Assembly (NCBI GenBank): GCA_004213515.1
Contig: SHAK01000004.1
Span: 46,428 to 110,427, forward strand
Direction: 5' to 3'
Length of the DNA stretch: 64,000 nucleotides
From: Limisphaerales bacterium
Lineage (GTDB): Bacteria; Verrucomicrobiota; Verrucomicrobiia; Limisphaerales; UBA1096
The position numbers and the translations under genes are program-made. How positions within the stretch are numbered: position 1 is the stretch's first letter; every line of letters starts with the position of its first letter. Positions 27,293 to 35,723 of the stretch are shown piece after piece. The notes under the pieces were generated by a model that worked only from the letters and a program-made list of their open reading frames with translations, was not told where the DNA came from and searched no databases.

Positions 27293-28306
27293 TTATTTAT
27301 TAAATTTTTTAATTGAAGGCAATCGCAAATTCCAGGCCTCAACCCACCTTTCATCAACAAACTTCATATCAAACTCATTGATCAATCTCCTACTCATATC
27401 TGCCAAGTGCCCTGCTCCATAAAAAACTCCTATCTTTTTTACTCCCTTATCTAATTGTTTGCGCAAAACATTCATTGCTACAATATTGCGCTCAGTAATA
27501 ATAGCAGATCCATTTTCACCACCAAGATTATCTAAAACATCTGTATCGGCAAACTGTTGCGCCATAATACGCTTCATCACTAGCTCGCGATTGTTTGAAA
27601 ACAATGCAAAAAGCAGAGCGAGATCTCCAGGTGCTTTGTTTTTATTGACCTGTTGTTGCTTTAAACCTTGAACAAATAAATCCATAAACAAAGTAAGAAA
27701 CGATTCACCTCTCTTATCCATTGTTTCAGCAAACTTATCTGGAGACATATCCGCATGAACCATATTTTTTACCGAGTAATCAATCCAATCCACCTGAAAT
27801 GCCAAGCCCAACATGTCTTTAGCTCCAAGCTGCATTCCACCAACTACAGCCATTCCAGTTTTAAAACCTTTTTTATCAGATGGATGTTTTTTATTTTTTA
27901 TAAAATCGGACTTTATTGCTCCACCATCTGGTTGATTATCTTTACGCTCTACAAATCTAACAGGCTGACCTCCCACACTATCCTTGTCCGCAACCATCTC
28001 ATAAAGAAGGGCATCATATTTCTCAAACTCGCGATTAAGCTGCTGAAAATATTTCTGATCACCAATATGAATCGCTCCTATCAAATCCACATAAACCCCT
28101 GTTGCCGCAAGTTTATCATCTTTTGGAACAAATCTAATAATCGACGTATTAAGTGCATCTGGAATCTTTGGGCGCTTCGGATTCATTGTCATACGAATGA
28201 ATTTATCCGGCACTTCTTTTATTTTTGACGAATCGTTAGCAAATACCGAAGTAACTGGTATAAAAAACAATATGCTTAGAAGAATCTTATAAAGTAAAAT
28301 CTTCAT
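27293..28306 (-). CDS. Exported TraB/GumN-like protein
   Basis: A 337-residue protein with a signal peptide (KILLYKILLSILFFIPVTSVFA). The TraB/GumN/PrgY hallmarks are present: GAIHIGDQKYFQQL (the GxxH motif), YDALLYEMV (Glu), ITERNIVAMN (Arg-Asn) and GVFYGAGHLADM (the distal GxxH). These are proposed metal-dependent hydrolases or proteases of the EreA/ChaN/TIKI clan. The middle (about 110-260) is longer than in GumN. ATG 28306 starts the signal peptide; the earlier in-frame ATG at 28348 is less likely. Monocistronic. Confidence 0.75.
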   Translation of the reverse strand: MKILLYKILLSILFFIPVTSVFANDSSKIKEVPDKFIRMTMNPKRPKIPDALNTSIIRFVPKDDKLAATGVYVDLIGAIHIGDQKYFQQLNREFEKYDALLYEMVADKDSVGGQPVRFVERKDNQPDGGAIKSDFIKNKKHPSDKKGFKTGMAVVGGMQLGAKDMLGLAFQVDWIDYSVKNMVHADMSPDKFAETMDKRGESFLTLFMDLFVQGLKQQQVNKNKAPGDLALLFALFSNNRELVMKRIMAQQFADTDVLDNLGGENGSAIITERNIVAMNVLRKQLDKGVKKIGVFYGAGHLADMSRRLINEFDMKFVDERWVEAWNLRLPSIKKFNK

Positions 28307-28377
28307 TTTTAAAAAAATTAGCTCAATAAAGACAAAAATACGCTCCAAAAAAACATATCAATATATATGCTAATGAA

Positions 28378-29343
28378 GTGCCAAGCGCAGAACCAAGTAA
28401 TCTCTCCAAAGATTGGCTAGATCAATTTTTCGGATTTCTGGAAAATGAAAAGGATGCCTCTATATACACACTCCGAAACTATCGGCAGGCACTCTGCGGG
28501 TTTAATGATTGGTATGTGAAGGAAAATGGCCAATCAACTTCTTGGGAAAATCTAAAAAGAGATACATTCAGAGTTTTCTTAAGGCATTTAGGACGTAGTA
28601 ATTTCAGCCAAGCTGCGATCAGACTTCGATTCAGTGCCATCAACTCCTTCTACAAATATCTAATGCGGCGAGGTTTAATTGAGGCTTCTCCTGTTAAAGG
28701 CATAACTCTTCCAAAGCCTGCCAAACGCTTACCTCAATTTATGACCATTGAGCAAATGGTCCAACTACTCGATGCCCCAGGGGCCGAGTATCGCAGAAAG
28801 GTTCTAGTTAATGAAAAAACAACTAAGAAAGTCCAGCAAACACCTTACCTTCGAGATCGAGCAATTTTAGAAACTATTTATTCATGCGGACTAAGAATCG
28901 GTGAAATATGCCGCATGTTAGCTGAGGAAATTGATGCAAATGAATTAGTCGTAAATGTTCATGGCAAAGGAAAGAAAGAACGACAAGTGCCGATTGGTAA
29001 AACAGCTGTAGAAGCAATCCAGTCATATTGGTTAAGCTTGGTTAAGCCTCCAGAAACAAACGAACCAGTATTCTTCGCATCAGAACATAAACGAAGCCCT
29101 ATTTACCCGAGACTAGTTCAATTACGACTAAAAAATTATTTAAATGCTTGCGGTTTAGACCCAGCATTAACACCACACAAATTAAGACATAGTTACGCAA
29201 CACATATGCTCGACGCTGGAGCAGATTTGAGGAGCGTTCAGGAAATGCTAGGACACTCTAATCTATCAACAACTCAGATTTATACGCATGTGACAACTGA
29301 ACGCATCAAACGCGCTTATAACGAAGCTCATCCGAGAGCATAA
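28378..29343 (+). CDS. xerC: Tyrosine recombinase XerC/XerD-like
   Basis: A 321-residue site-specific recombinase with an N-terminal SAM-like core-binding domain (about 8-105) and a C-terminal catalytic domain. The catalytic set is complete: Arg in SCGLRIGEI, Lys in GKGKKERQVP, HxxR in PHKLRHSYATHM, His in LGHSNLSTT, and nucleophile Tyr in TQIYTHV. It probably resolves chromosome dimers at dif. The start is GTG 28378; no in-frame ATG is close. No attachment site or other mobile gene is adjacent, which argues for the housekeeping role; C versus D type cannot be settled here. Confidence 0.9.
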   Translation: MPSAEPSNLSKDWLDQFFGFLENEKDASIYTLRNYRQALCGFNDWYVKENGQSTSWENLKRDTFRVFLRHLGRSNFSQAAIRLRFSAINSFYKYLMRRGLIEASPVKGITLPKPAKRLPQFMTIEQMVQLLDAPGAEYRRKVLVNEKTTKKVQQTPYLRDRAILETIYSCGLRIGEICRMLAEEIDANELVVNVHGKGKKERQVPIGKTAVEAIQSYWLSLVKPPETNEPVFFASEHKRSPIYPRLVQLRLKNYLNACGLDPALTPHKLRHSYATHMLDAGADLRSVQEMLGHSNLSTTQIYTHVTTERIKRAYNEAHPRA

Positions 29344-29350
29344 AAGAAAT

Positions 29351-29830
29351 TTAGTGAATTACTAGATGATTGCCCGGAGGTTTTTGCTCACTTGGGATCT
29401 TTTTCGGTTGAGGGAAAATCTGATAAAGTAACAAATATATCAAAACCCCAGTAATTGAAACATACATCCATATTGGCCAAGTCCACTTCGCAATTTTTTT
29501 GTGTAGTTCATAGCGAGCCTTCAAAGCGCGGTTTAAAGTCATAAAAATAAGAGGCAAAATTACTATGGCTAAAATTACGTGAGTAACAAGAATAACAAGA
29601 TAAATTGGGCGAAACCAAGTAGGGTTTACAAAACGTGTCACCACCTCGGTATTAAAATGGTAAATCAAATAACAAGTTAAAAATACTGCTGAAGTAATAA
29701 ATGCACTTATCATGCATTTCTTGTGGGCAGTTTTATTTCCTTTCCTGATAAAGAAATAACCTAATGTTAAAAACACAGTCGCAAGTGCATTTAAACTAGC
29801 ATTAATAAGCGGTAAATCTTGAATAGTCAT
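29351..29830 (-). CDS. DUF420 / CtaM-like membrane protein
   Basis: A 159-residue inner-membrane protein with four hydrophobic helices. The pattern of conserved His and basic loops (NKTAHKKCMISAFITSAVFL, LIYHFN, LVTHVILA, ELHKKIAKWTWPIW) matches DUF420, whose member CtaM is needed for aa3-oxidase maturation. It lies 5 bp after sco at the end of the respiratory cluster. ATG 29830 is chosen; the upstream extension overlaps sco. Confidence 0.82.
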   Translation of the reverse strand: MTIQDLPLINASLNALATVFLTLGYFFIRKGNKTAHKKCMISAFITSAVFLTCYLIYHFNTEVVTRFVNPTWFRPIYLVILVTHVILAIVILPLIFMTLNRALKARYELHKKIAKWTWPIWMYVSITGVLIYLLLYQIFPQPKKIPSEQKPPGNHLVIH

Positions 29831-29835
29831 AATTT

Positions 29836-30495
29836 CTATTCTTTTAATAATTCTGTGGCGATTCCAATCGCTTTTTCTTTCCACCCCTCTTCCAAACTTT
29901 CTAAAGCACCCCTTAATCTACCCTGTTTATCCATTACTACAAAATAAGAAGAATGAATAAACAAATCTTCAGGTGACACTTGCTGATTTTGTGGCTTATC
30001 CATAACCGTGAGCTTCATTTCATCAGCTGCCAGACGAACAATATCTGTCTTTTTACCAGTCAAAAAATCCCAGTTCTGATTCTTAGCACCATGCTTAATT
30101 GCAAAGCGCTTCATTATTTCTGGCGTATCAAATTCAGGATCTGTAGTGAGAGTAACAAATGCTACATTTTGATTATTTTCATAATAAGACTGAAGTTCAG
30201 CCATTTTCTTAGTCATAGCAGGACAAGGACCACCACAACGTGTAAAAACAATATCAGCAAACCATATCTTTCCAGAAAAGTCATCTAAACCAATAGGTTC
30301 TGATAGTTGATTAGTAAGACTGAAATCGCTTAATTTGGAAATCACAGGGAGTCCTTCTGGCTTTTTAGAATCAGGAGAAACAGATATAGAAGTTGAAGTT
30401 CGTTGCTCTTGAAAAAAAGCAAAGCAAATGGCGAGAATGACCAAAAACAAGCCACTCCAAACCACTAATCGAACCATTCTAGCATTGGATTCCAT
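29836..30495 (-). CDS. SCO1/SenC family copper chaperone
   Basis: A 219-residue membrane-anchored thioredoxin-fold protein: an N-terminal signal anchor (VWSGLFLVILAICFAFF), the Cu-binding CxxxC in RCGGPCPAMT, and the distal His in FIHSSYFVV. It delivers copper to the CuA site of cytochrome oxidase subunit II, encoded just upstream by coxB. A terminator-like hairpin separates coxB from this start (8 nt away), so its level may be set by read-through. Confidence 0.93.
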   Translation of the reverse strand: MESNARMVRLVVWSGLFLVILAICFAFFQEQRTSTSISVSPDSKKPEGLPVISKLSDFSLTNQLSEPIGLDDFSGKIWFADIVFTRCGGPCPAMTKKMAELQSYYENNQNVAFVTLTTDPEFDTPEIMKRFAIKHGAKNQNWDFLTGKKTDIVRLAADEMKLTVMDKPQNQQVSPEDLFIHSSYFVVMDKQGRLRGALESLEEGWKEKAIGIATELLKE

Positions 30496-30502
30496 TTAAT
30501 AT

Positions 30503-30529
30503 AAAAAAGGCACTCCCATTGGAAGCACC
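30503..30529 (-). terminator. Terminator between coxB and sco
   Basis: On the minus strand, a 9-pair stem with three G-T wobbles (arms 30521-30529 and 30509-30517), a 3-nt loop, and six T. It lies between the coxB stop (30557) and the sco ATG (30495), inside what otherwise looks like one operon. Confidence 0.65.
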
Positions 30530-30556
30530 TAAAACTCGTAATTAAAGAAGCGAAGT

Positions 30557-31528
30557 TCAGGCCTTCACGTCGCTATTAGATACAGAGGCTTGTTGTTTGT
30601 CAGAACTATTTTTTTCAGACTCCATTTTTTGCCACTGATTCCATTCTTGCTCACTTACAACCTTAATTATACCACGCATTCGAGCATGCCCATCACCGCA
30701 TAATTGTGCACAGGTAAGTGTATAACGCCCAAGTTTAGTAGGCTTAAAGTGAATAGGGATATTTAGTCCTGGAATTGCATCCTGACAGACTCGAAATGGC
30801 AATACCTTAAAGCTATGAATCACATCTTTTGACGTCAGATCAATTGTAACACTACGAACAGAGCCATCCTTGATCGCTTCAAATGAATTAGACCCGAGTT
30901 TGATTTGAGCATTATTAAATTCTGTTTCAGTGAGTAGCTCTCCTAGTTTAAGATTAGTTTTACCTGGATTCTGAATCCTATAATTATAAATCATTGGAAC
31001 GATAATATCCGACTTAAGTACAGCTATATCATCCGAACCATCAACATCGTCCTTAATAATCCCAAATGGATTATCTCCACCAACTAAAGCCTTATCCTGC
31101 TTACCCAGGCGACCATTTAGACCAGGGTAGTGAGCATTCCAGCCAAATTGTTCAGCTGTAACTCGTACTACATGCAAATCTTTCTTAGATCCACTTGCCA
31201 TTGCAGTGACTTGATCGTAATCATTCGCGGCATTGACATAGAAATTCCAGAAATAAGTAGCTACAATTACAAGTATTAATTCTGCAACAATAATACCACC
31301 TTCAACAGAATTTGTAACAGTCTTACTCTTAACACCTTTATAGTCTGCTTTTGGGTTGCGACTGGAACGAAATTTCCAAAGTGCTGCAAAATAATAAATA
31401 ATCCACCCAACAAACAAAACCAGCATCAATAGATGAACAGCAATAACTAGACCGTCAACTTTTCCTCCATCCTGAGAAACCAACTCAGGAAACGAAAATG
31501 CTTTAATTATATCGTTTATCAACTCCAT
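30557..31528 (-). CDS. coxB: Cytochrome c oxidase subunit II
   Basis: A 323-residue membrane-anchored CuA subunit that accepts electrons from a c-type cytochrome. Two transmembrane helices (about 27-50 and 76-97) precede a periplasmic cupredoxin domain with CuA ligands H238 (DVIHSF), C273, C277, H281 and M284 (CAQLCGDGHARM). The conserved RxKQDAIPG segment here has Cys248 instead of Lys. An acidic insertion of about 70 residues (150-220) lies between the first strands. It is last of the cox subunit genes and is followed by a terminator. Confidence 0.95.
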   Translation of the reverse strand: MELINDIIKAFSFPELVSQDGGKVDGLVIAVHLLMLVLFVGWIIYYFAALWKFRSSRNPKADYKGVKSKTVTNSVEGGIIVAELILVIVATYFWNFYVNAANDYDQVTAMASGSKKDLHVVRVTAEQFGWNAHYPGLNGRLGKQDKALVGGDNPFGIIKDDVDGSDDIAVLKSDIIVPMIYNYRIQNPGKTNLKLGELLTETEFNNAQIKLGSNSFEAIKDGSVRSVTIDLTSKDVIHSFKVLPFRVCQDAIPGLNIPIHFKPTKLGRYTLTCAQLCGDGHARMRGIIKVVSEQEWNQWQKMESEKNSSDKQQASVSNSDVKA

Positions 31529-31537
31529 TTTAAATTA

Positions 31538-31792
31538 TTACTCTTTAAATAATTCCGGGTCCCGAAATGCTGCATACTCCTTGTTACGCCGGAATATAAA
31601 TACAAAAAAACTACCAACACTCCCTAGCACGGGTATTAATATAAAAAGCAGTGAGGCAATTCCCCACTGCATGCCTTTTGTCATCGGGTCATCAGGTGCA
31701 CCGAAACAAACAGCACATGACTGCACCGAGTTAGGAAATGCGGTTAAAACAAAAATAATCAAAAAAACAAAAACTGAGCGTATACAATTCAT
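31538..31792 (-). CDS. Small CxxC membrane protein of the cox cluster
   Basis: An 84-residue protein of unknown function. A signal or first helix (SVFVFLIIFVLTAFPNSVQ) is followed by the periplasmic motif SCAVCFGAPDDPMTKGM, then a second helix (IASLLFILIPVLGSVGSFFVFIF) and a basic/acidic tail. The CxxC with a nearby Met could bind copper or heme. It lies between subunit IV and coxB, and its start overlaps the preceding small gene by 4 bp, so an assembly role is likely by context only. Confidence 0.65.
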   Translation of the reverse strand: MNCIRSVFVFLIIFVLTAFPNSVQSCAVCFGAPDDPMTKGMQWGIASLLFILIPVLGSVGSFFVFIFRRNKEYAAFRDPELFKE

Positions 31793-31995
31793 AAATAATC
31801 AAAGTGTTTGAATTTCTTCAAAAAGAAAAAAAGATAAACAGACATTCCTAAAGCACCTAACAAAGAAATAATTCCCAATATTAACTCAGCAATTTTATCA
31901 CTAGCACCATAGTTTACAACTGCCCATATTCCAAACGCCAGAGAGAACAGTATTGAAAGAACTATAAAAACGAGATGAAAAGCTTTGAGAGACAT
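31789..31995 (-). CDS. Small membrane protein of the cox cluster
   Basis: A 68-residue protein with two predicted helices (FHLVFIVLSILFSLAFGIWAV; LILGIISLLGALGMSVYLFFF) and a basic C-terminus. I do not recognise a family. It lies 3 bp after the subunit IV gene and overlaps the next small gene by 4 bp (ATGA), which supports co-translation. It may be a small oxidase-associated subunit or an assembly factor. Confidence 0.6.
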   Translation of the reverse strand: MSLKAFHLVFIVLSILFSLAFGIWAVVNYGASDKIAELILGIISLLGALGMSVYLFFFLKKFKHFDYL

Positions 31996-31998
31996 AAG

Positions 31999-32490
31999 TT
32001 AATCCTTTTTCTTTTTACGAGTTACACGCTTGGCCTTTGTTTTCGGAGCTGCTTCTTTAGCAACAGCAGCAGATTGGCTTAAAATCTTAATTGTTAAAGC
32101 TGCAAATGATGCCGGCAAAATCAATCCCAACAATGATGCTAGCACAGGCCAAACTACAGGAACTTCTTCTCTACCCCATCTAGGTATATCTCCTTCAGCC
32201 CACATAATTAAGCCCATCATTCCAGCAAAAAAGATAAAAGTCAGAATCATTGTCCATGTAATCATAATAAGCTTCTTGTCCCACTTGTAGTGCATAAAAA
32301 TAGCAACCACAAAGCTAGCTTTAACCAATGCAATACTTAGTCCCACAATTGCAGAAACTGCTAAACTCATTTTAAAAGCCACATCAATGATAACAGTGAT
32401 TAGTGTACCCGCAACAAGCACTCCGCCTACCAAATAAAATAATTTGATGAGGTACTGAATAAAATTTGGGGAATCGTGTGAGTCAGACAT
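31999..32490 (-). CDS. Cytochrome c oxidase subunit IV-like protein
   Basis: A 163-residue membrane protein with three helices at the family spacing (LFYLVGGVLVAGTLITVIID; GLSIALVKASFVVAIFMHY; IMITWTMILTFIFFAGMMGL), the bacterial COX4/CtaF type, in which the KASFVVAIFMHYKWDKK segment is characteristic. A fourth hydrophobic segment and a Lys-rich tail (KTKAKRVTRKKKKD) extend beyond the usual ~100 residues. It lies 5 bp after coxC. Confidence 0.85.
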   Translation of the reverse strand: MSDSHDSPNFIQYLIKLFYLVGGVLVAGTLITVIIDVAFKMSLAVSAIVGLSIALVKASFVVAIFMHYKWDKKLIMITWTMILTFIFFAGMMGLIMWAEGDIPRWGREEVPVVWPVLASLLGLILPASFAALTIKILSQSAAVAKEAAPKTKAKRVTRKKKKD

Positions 32491-32495
32491 TTAAA

Positions 32496-33764
32496 TTAAA
32501 GAATGTATAAAACAGGAAATAGGAAAATCCATACCAAATCAACAAAGTGCCAAAAAAGACCAAAACACTCTATACGATTGGCATACTGTTCTCTATCTCT
32601 ATGCCAAGTTTTCAATCCAATCGGAAGTAAATTGTAGAGCATTACTATAATACCACCAAAAACATGAGCAGCGTGAAGACCAGTGATAGTGTAGTAAATA
32701 CCAAAAAAAGTACTATGTTTTGGTTCGTAAGAGTTCAAGCGTTTAACATCATCAGTGTTTATAGATATCTCTTTATGATCTCCGTTTTCTTCATTATGGC
32801 TTTCATCAAGGGCAAACAGAATAGACTTAACACGAGGTTTACCACCAATATCCTCGTTAATTCGACCAGTTCTCCAAAACCAAGGATGAGCCTTCACTGA
32901 TTCATATCCAGCAACTGAAAGATTAACGGAAAAACCAGCCTTGGTCAGTTCATACTCAGCACGCTTTGCCTCATCATATCCAACCATCTCTTTTAAGATT
33001 CCACCTTGATTACGAAGCTTTTTAGTCACCCCTTGATCTCCACTAACACCTAATTTAAGCAATACTTTATCTGCATTAGCTTCGAGCACACCTGAATCAG
33101 ACTTCCATCCGGAAATTTCTACATTAATCTGAGCCTCATCGTAACCATTGATATGACCAGATAATGCTAAAGAACCAGTGTCCCAAGCTTGGTTGAATGC
33201 TTTGCGACTACCACCGTCTTCTTTACTAAAGGTTTTAAAAAACCTCTCTACATAAATCTCTTTTTCTAAGTAAAGCCTTGCCAGACTCAATTTCGCATCA
33301 TCTTCCTCTTCCAACAATTCAGTCTCAAGCTTTTTACCATCATAAAGATAACCCTCTTCAACTTTTTGATGGAGCACCGCAGAGTTCTTGAACCAAACAT
33401 CATAGTGAACAAATTTCGATGGCCACTCATATGCCCACTTTACCATAAGAAATAAAACAGCACAGGCCACAGTAGCCCACTTCCATTTTTTATATCCAGC
33501 AAGATTCCCTTGCTTTAATTCCGCCCAAGCCAAGACTACAAACATGCTTGAGGCTATCAACACCATCGTGTTGCCAGCTCCAACAACAACATCCATCAAC
33601 CCCATTGACCATGTGCCGTCCGCAGCCCCAACGCGCAATAGGACATATGAGGAAAATAAAGCGCCAAAAAGCATGACCTCTGATGCGAGGAACAACCAGA
33701 TACCAAGTTTTCCATTATAGAGGCCCGTATCGGGTCTAGGTTTAACCGTGAAGGGAATTTCCAT
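32496..33764 (-). CDS. coxC: Cytochrome c oxidase subunit III with large insertion
   Basis: A 422-residue protein; bacterial subunit III is normally about 190-290. The N-terminal part (residues 17-112) has three helices ([19 protein letters not shown] is a hallmark), and the C-terminal part (352-422) has the canonical [37 protein letters not shown] signature. Between them residues ~115-350 form a hydrophilic, charged segment of unknown fold. The insertion is in frame with no stop, and both ends are intact. ATG 33764 lies 10 bp after coxA; the upstream extension is rejected. Confidence 0.93.
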   Translation of the reverse strand: MEIPFTVKPRPDTGLYNGKLGIWLFLASEVMLFGALFSSYVLLRVGAADGTWSMGLMDVVVGAGNTMVLIASSMFVVLAWAELKQGNLAGYKKWKWATVACAVLFLMVKWAYEWPSKFVHYDVWFKNSAVLHQKVEEGYLYDGKKLETELLEEEDDAKLSLARLYLEKEIYVERFFKTFSKEDGGSRKAFNQAWDTGSLALSGHINGYDEAQINVEISGWKSDSGVLEANADKVLLKLGVSGDQGVTKKLRNQGGILKEMVGYDEAKRAEYELTKAGFSVNLSVAGYESVKAHPWFWRTGRINEDIGGKPRVKSILFALDESHNEENGDHKEISINTDDVKRLNSYEPKHSTFFGIYYTITGLHAAHVFGGIIVMLYNLLPIGLKTWHRDREQYANRIECFGLFWHFVDLVWIFLFPVLYIL

Positions 33765-33774
33765 TGCGAATAAA

Positions 33775-35610
33775 TTATTTAGAGGGTTGAGCCTGCGGAG
33801 AAAAATCTTCCTTTGCACCCGGAACACTGTACTCGTAAGGATCGCGGTACACCTTTATTTCTTTTACGAAGTTTCCATGAGGAGGTGGAGTCGGAGTCTC
33901 CCACTCAAGTGTAGTAGCATTCCAAGGATTATCTGATTCTATCTTTTTTCCGTATTTAACACTCCAAAATAAATTAACGATAAAAGGCAACTGAGCTAAT
34001 AACATTGCCCAAGCTGCAGCCGATATAGACACATTTAATCCCATAATAGTGTCACTCAATGCACCACCTACATCTGCGTTATCTGGATTAGACAAAGAAT
34101 ATGTGGCACCACCGTCAGACATTCGACGGCTCATTCCTGCCATTCCTTGAGCAAACATGGGCATAAAAATAAGATTCATAAAGATAAGTGAAGACCAAAA
34201 ATGCACTTTACCCCATAACTCACTCATCATGCGTCCAGTCATTTTAGGATACCAATAATAAACTCCAGCAAAAATCGCAAATATTGTCCCCGGGGCTACA
34301 ACATAGTGAAAATGAGCAATTACATAGTAACTATCGTGCAATGCAACATCACTAAAATTGAATCCTAGGGGTAGTCCGGTCAAACCTCCTATTCCAAACA
34401 TTGGAAGAAACGCAAGAGCAAAGAGCATCGGAGTATTAAAGCGAATTGAACCGCCCCAAAGCGAAATAAACAAACAGGTCAAAATAATTACTGAAGGAAT
34501 TGAAATTAGTAGAGTAGTTGTCTGAAAGAACGCACTGATAACTGTACCCATGCCAGTCATATACATGTGGTGAGCCCAGACAATGAATGCAAGAAATCCA
34601 AGAACAACAACCGAACCAACTAAATATTTAAATCCCCAAATAGGTTTACGTGTATTGTTCGCAATTACCTCGGTTACAATTCCCATCGCAGGCAATACAA
34701 GAACGTAAACTTCTGGATGCGCAAGAAACCAAAATAGATGCTGCCACAAAAGTGGGCTACCGCCACCACTAACATCAACATCTGCTCCATTTACAACCAA
34801 GCCCGTCGGTAAAAAGAAACTAGTTTCTAAAACACGATCCATTAACTGTAAGATACCAGCAGCTTCCAATGGTGGGAAAGCGAGTAACAGCAAAAATGCA
34901 GTAATGAACTGAGCCCAAACAAAAAACGGCATTCGAAGCCAAGTCATTCCTGGCGCTCGAAGGTTGATGATAGTCACCAAAAAATTAACAGCACCTAATA
35001 ATGATGAAGTTATTAGCAATATCATTCCTATCAACCAATAGGTTTGACCATCAGTTGGTATAATAGTTGCCAAAGGAGAATATGAAGTCCAACCCGCCTG
35101 AGCTGCACCGCCTGGAATGAAAAAGCTTACAGACATAATCACACAGCCTATAAAGAAAGACCAAAAGCTTGCCATGTTCACTCTTGGGAATGCCATATCG
35201 ATTGCTCCAATCTGTAATGGAACGACATAGTTTCCAAAAGCAGCAAAAGCCGCAGGTACAATTCCCATGAATACCATAATCGTTCCATGCATAGCTCCAA
35301 AAACATTGTACAACTGTGCACTCATAACACCTCCAGGAGCTACTCCACTTCCAAGCAATGATTCGAGCATTGGACCTACAAATGGAATCGGGGCTCCTTC
35401 ATAGGCCATAGACCATCTCATTGTTGCAATAAGACAGAATCCAAAAAACAAGAAAGCTAGGCCAACAAAGCCATATTGCATTCCAATGATCTTGTGATCA
35501 GTTGAAAATATATAAGTACGCCAGAAACTTTGTTCATGATGATCGTGATGCTCATCATGGTGTTCCTCAGTTATCTCAGCAGTTTTGGTTGTCGCAGATG
35601 TTCCGCTCAT
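33775..35610 (-). CDS. coxA: Cytochrome c oxidase subunit I (aa3-type)
   Basis: A 611-residue, 12-helix heme-copper oxidase catalytic subunit that reduces O2 and pumps protons. Low-spin heme ligands H108 (GAMHGTIM) and H435, the Cu_B ligands H298 and H347-H348 (WAHHMYM), the heme a3 ligand H433 (IAHFHYV) and the crosslinked Tyr302 (HPEVY) are all present; HPEVY with Glu300 fits an A-family oxidase. The N-terminus is His/Asp/Glu-rich ([13 protein letters not shown]), which may bind metal. ATG 35610 has GAGA-type purines upstream. Confidence 0.97.
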   Translation of the reverse strand: MSGTSATTKTAEITEEHHDEHHDHHEQSFWRTYIFSTDHKIIGMQYGFVGLAFLFFGFCLIATMRWSMAYEGAPIPFVGPMLESLLGSGVAPGGVMSAQLYNVFGAMHGTIMVFMGIVPAAFAAFGNYVVPLQIGAIDMAFPRVNMASFWSFFIGCVIMSVSFFIPGGAAQAGWTSYSPLATIIPTDGQTYWLIGMILLITSSLLGAVNFLVTIINLRAPGMTWLRMPFFVWAQFITAFLLLLAFPPLEAAGILQLMDRVLETSFFLPTGLVVNGADVDVSGGGSPLLWQHLFWFLAHPEVYVLVLPAMGIVTEVIANNTRKPIWGFKYLVGSVVVLGFLAFIVWAHHMYMTGMGTVISAFFQTTTLLISIPSVIILTCLFISLWGGSIRFNTPMLFALAFLPMFGIGGLTGLPLGFNFSDVALHDSYYVIAHFHYVVAPGTIFAIFAGVYYWYPKMTGRMMSELWGKVHFWSSLIFMNLIFMPMFAQGMAGMSRRMSDGGATYSLSNPDNADVGGALSDTIMGLNVSISAAAWAMLLAQLPFIVNLFWSVKYGKKIESDNPWNATTLEWETPTPPPHGNFVKEIKVYRDPYEYSVPGAKEDFSPQAQPSK

Positions 35611-35666
35611 TATTAAAATTCTCTCTAAAATTTTCTTTCTATTACAAGCCCGCGTCGCCGCAAAAG

Positions 35667-35713
35667 CGATACAAACTATCGGTTTCGAAGCACCGCTGTC
35701 AATCGTGAGGTGC
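35667..35713 (-). promoter_or_regulatory. Candidate coxA promoter inside paired inverted repeats
   Basis: In the ctaB-coxA gap the minus strand has a perfect TTGACA (35697-35702) and TAGTTT (35673-35678) 18 nt apart. The -35 lies inside an inverted repeat GCACC...GGTGC (35690-35694/35709-35713), and the -10 inside CGATA-CAAAC-TATCG (35667-35681). This could be a repressible internal promoter. The leader to the ATG is about 60 nt. Confidence 0.4.
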
Positions 35714-35723
35714 GACGAATCAT

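Noticed and set aside
27755..28228. 157-codon open frame antisense to the TraB/GumN-like gene
   Set aside because: Low-complexity composition and no motif; the opposite strand has a signal peptide and a complete family pattern.
28378..29343. Integrase of a mobile element
   Set aside because: No attachment site, direct repeats, cargo or other phage/ICE genes are nearby; a chromosomal Xer role fits better.
32496..33764. CoxC insert as a frameshift or separate gene
   Set aside because: The frame is continuous, both ends join subunit III parts in phase, and no internal start or stop with ribosome-binding site is apparent.
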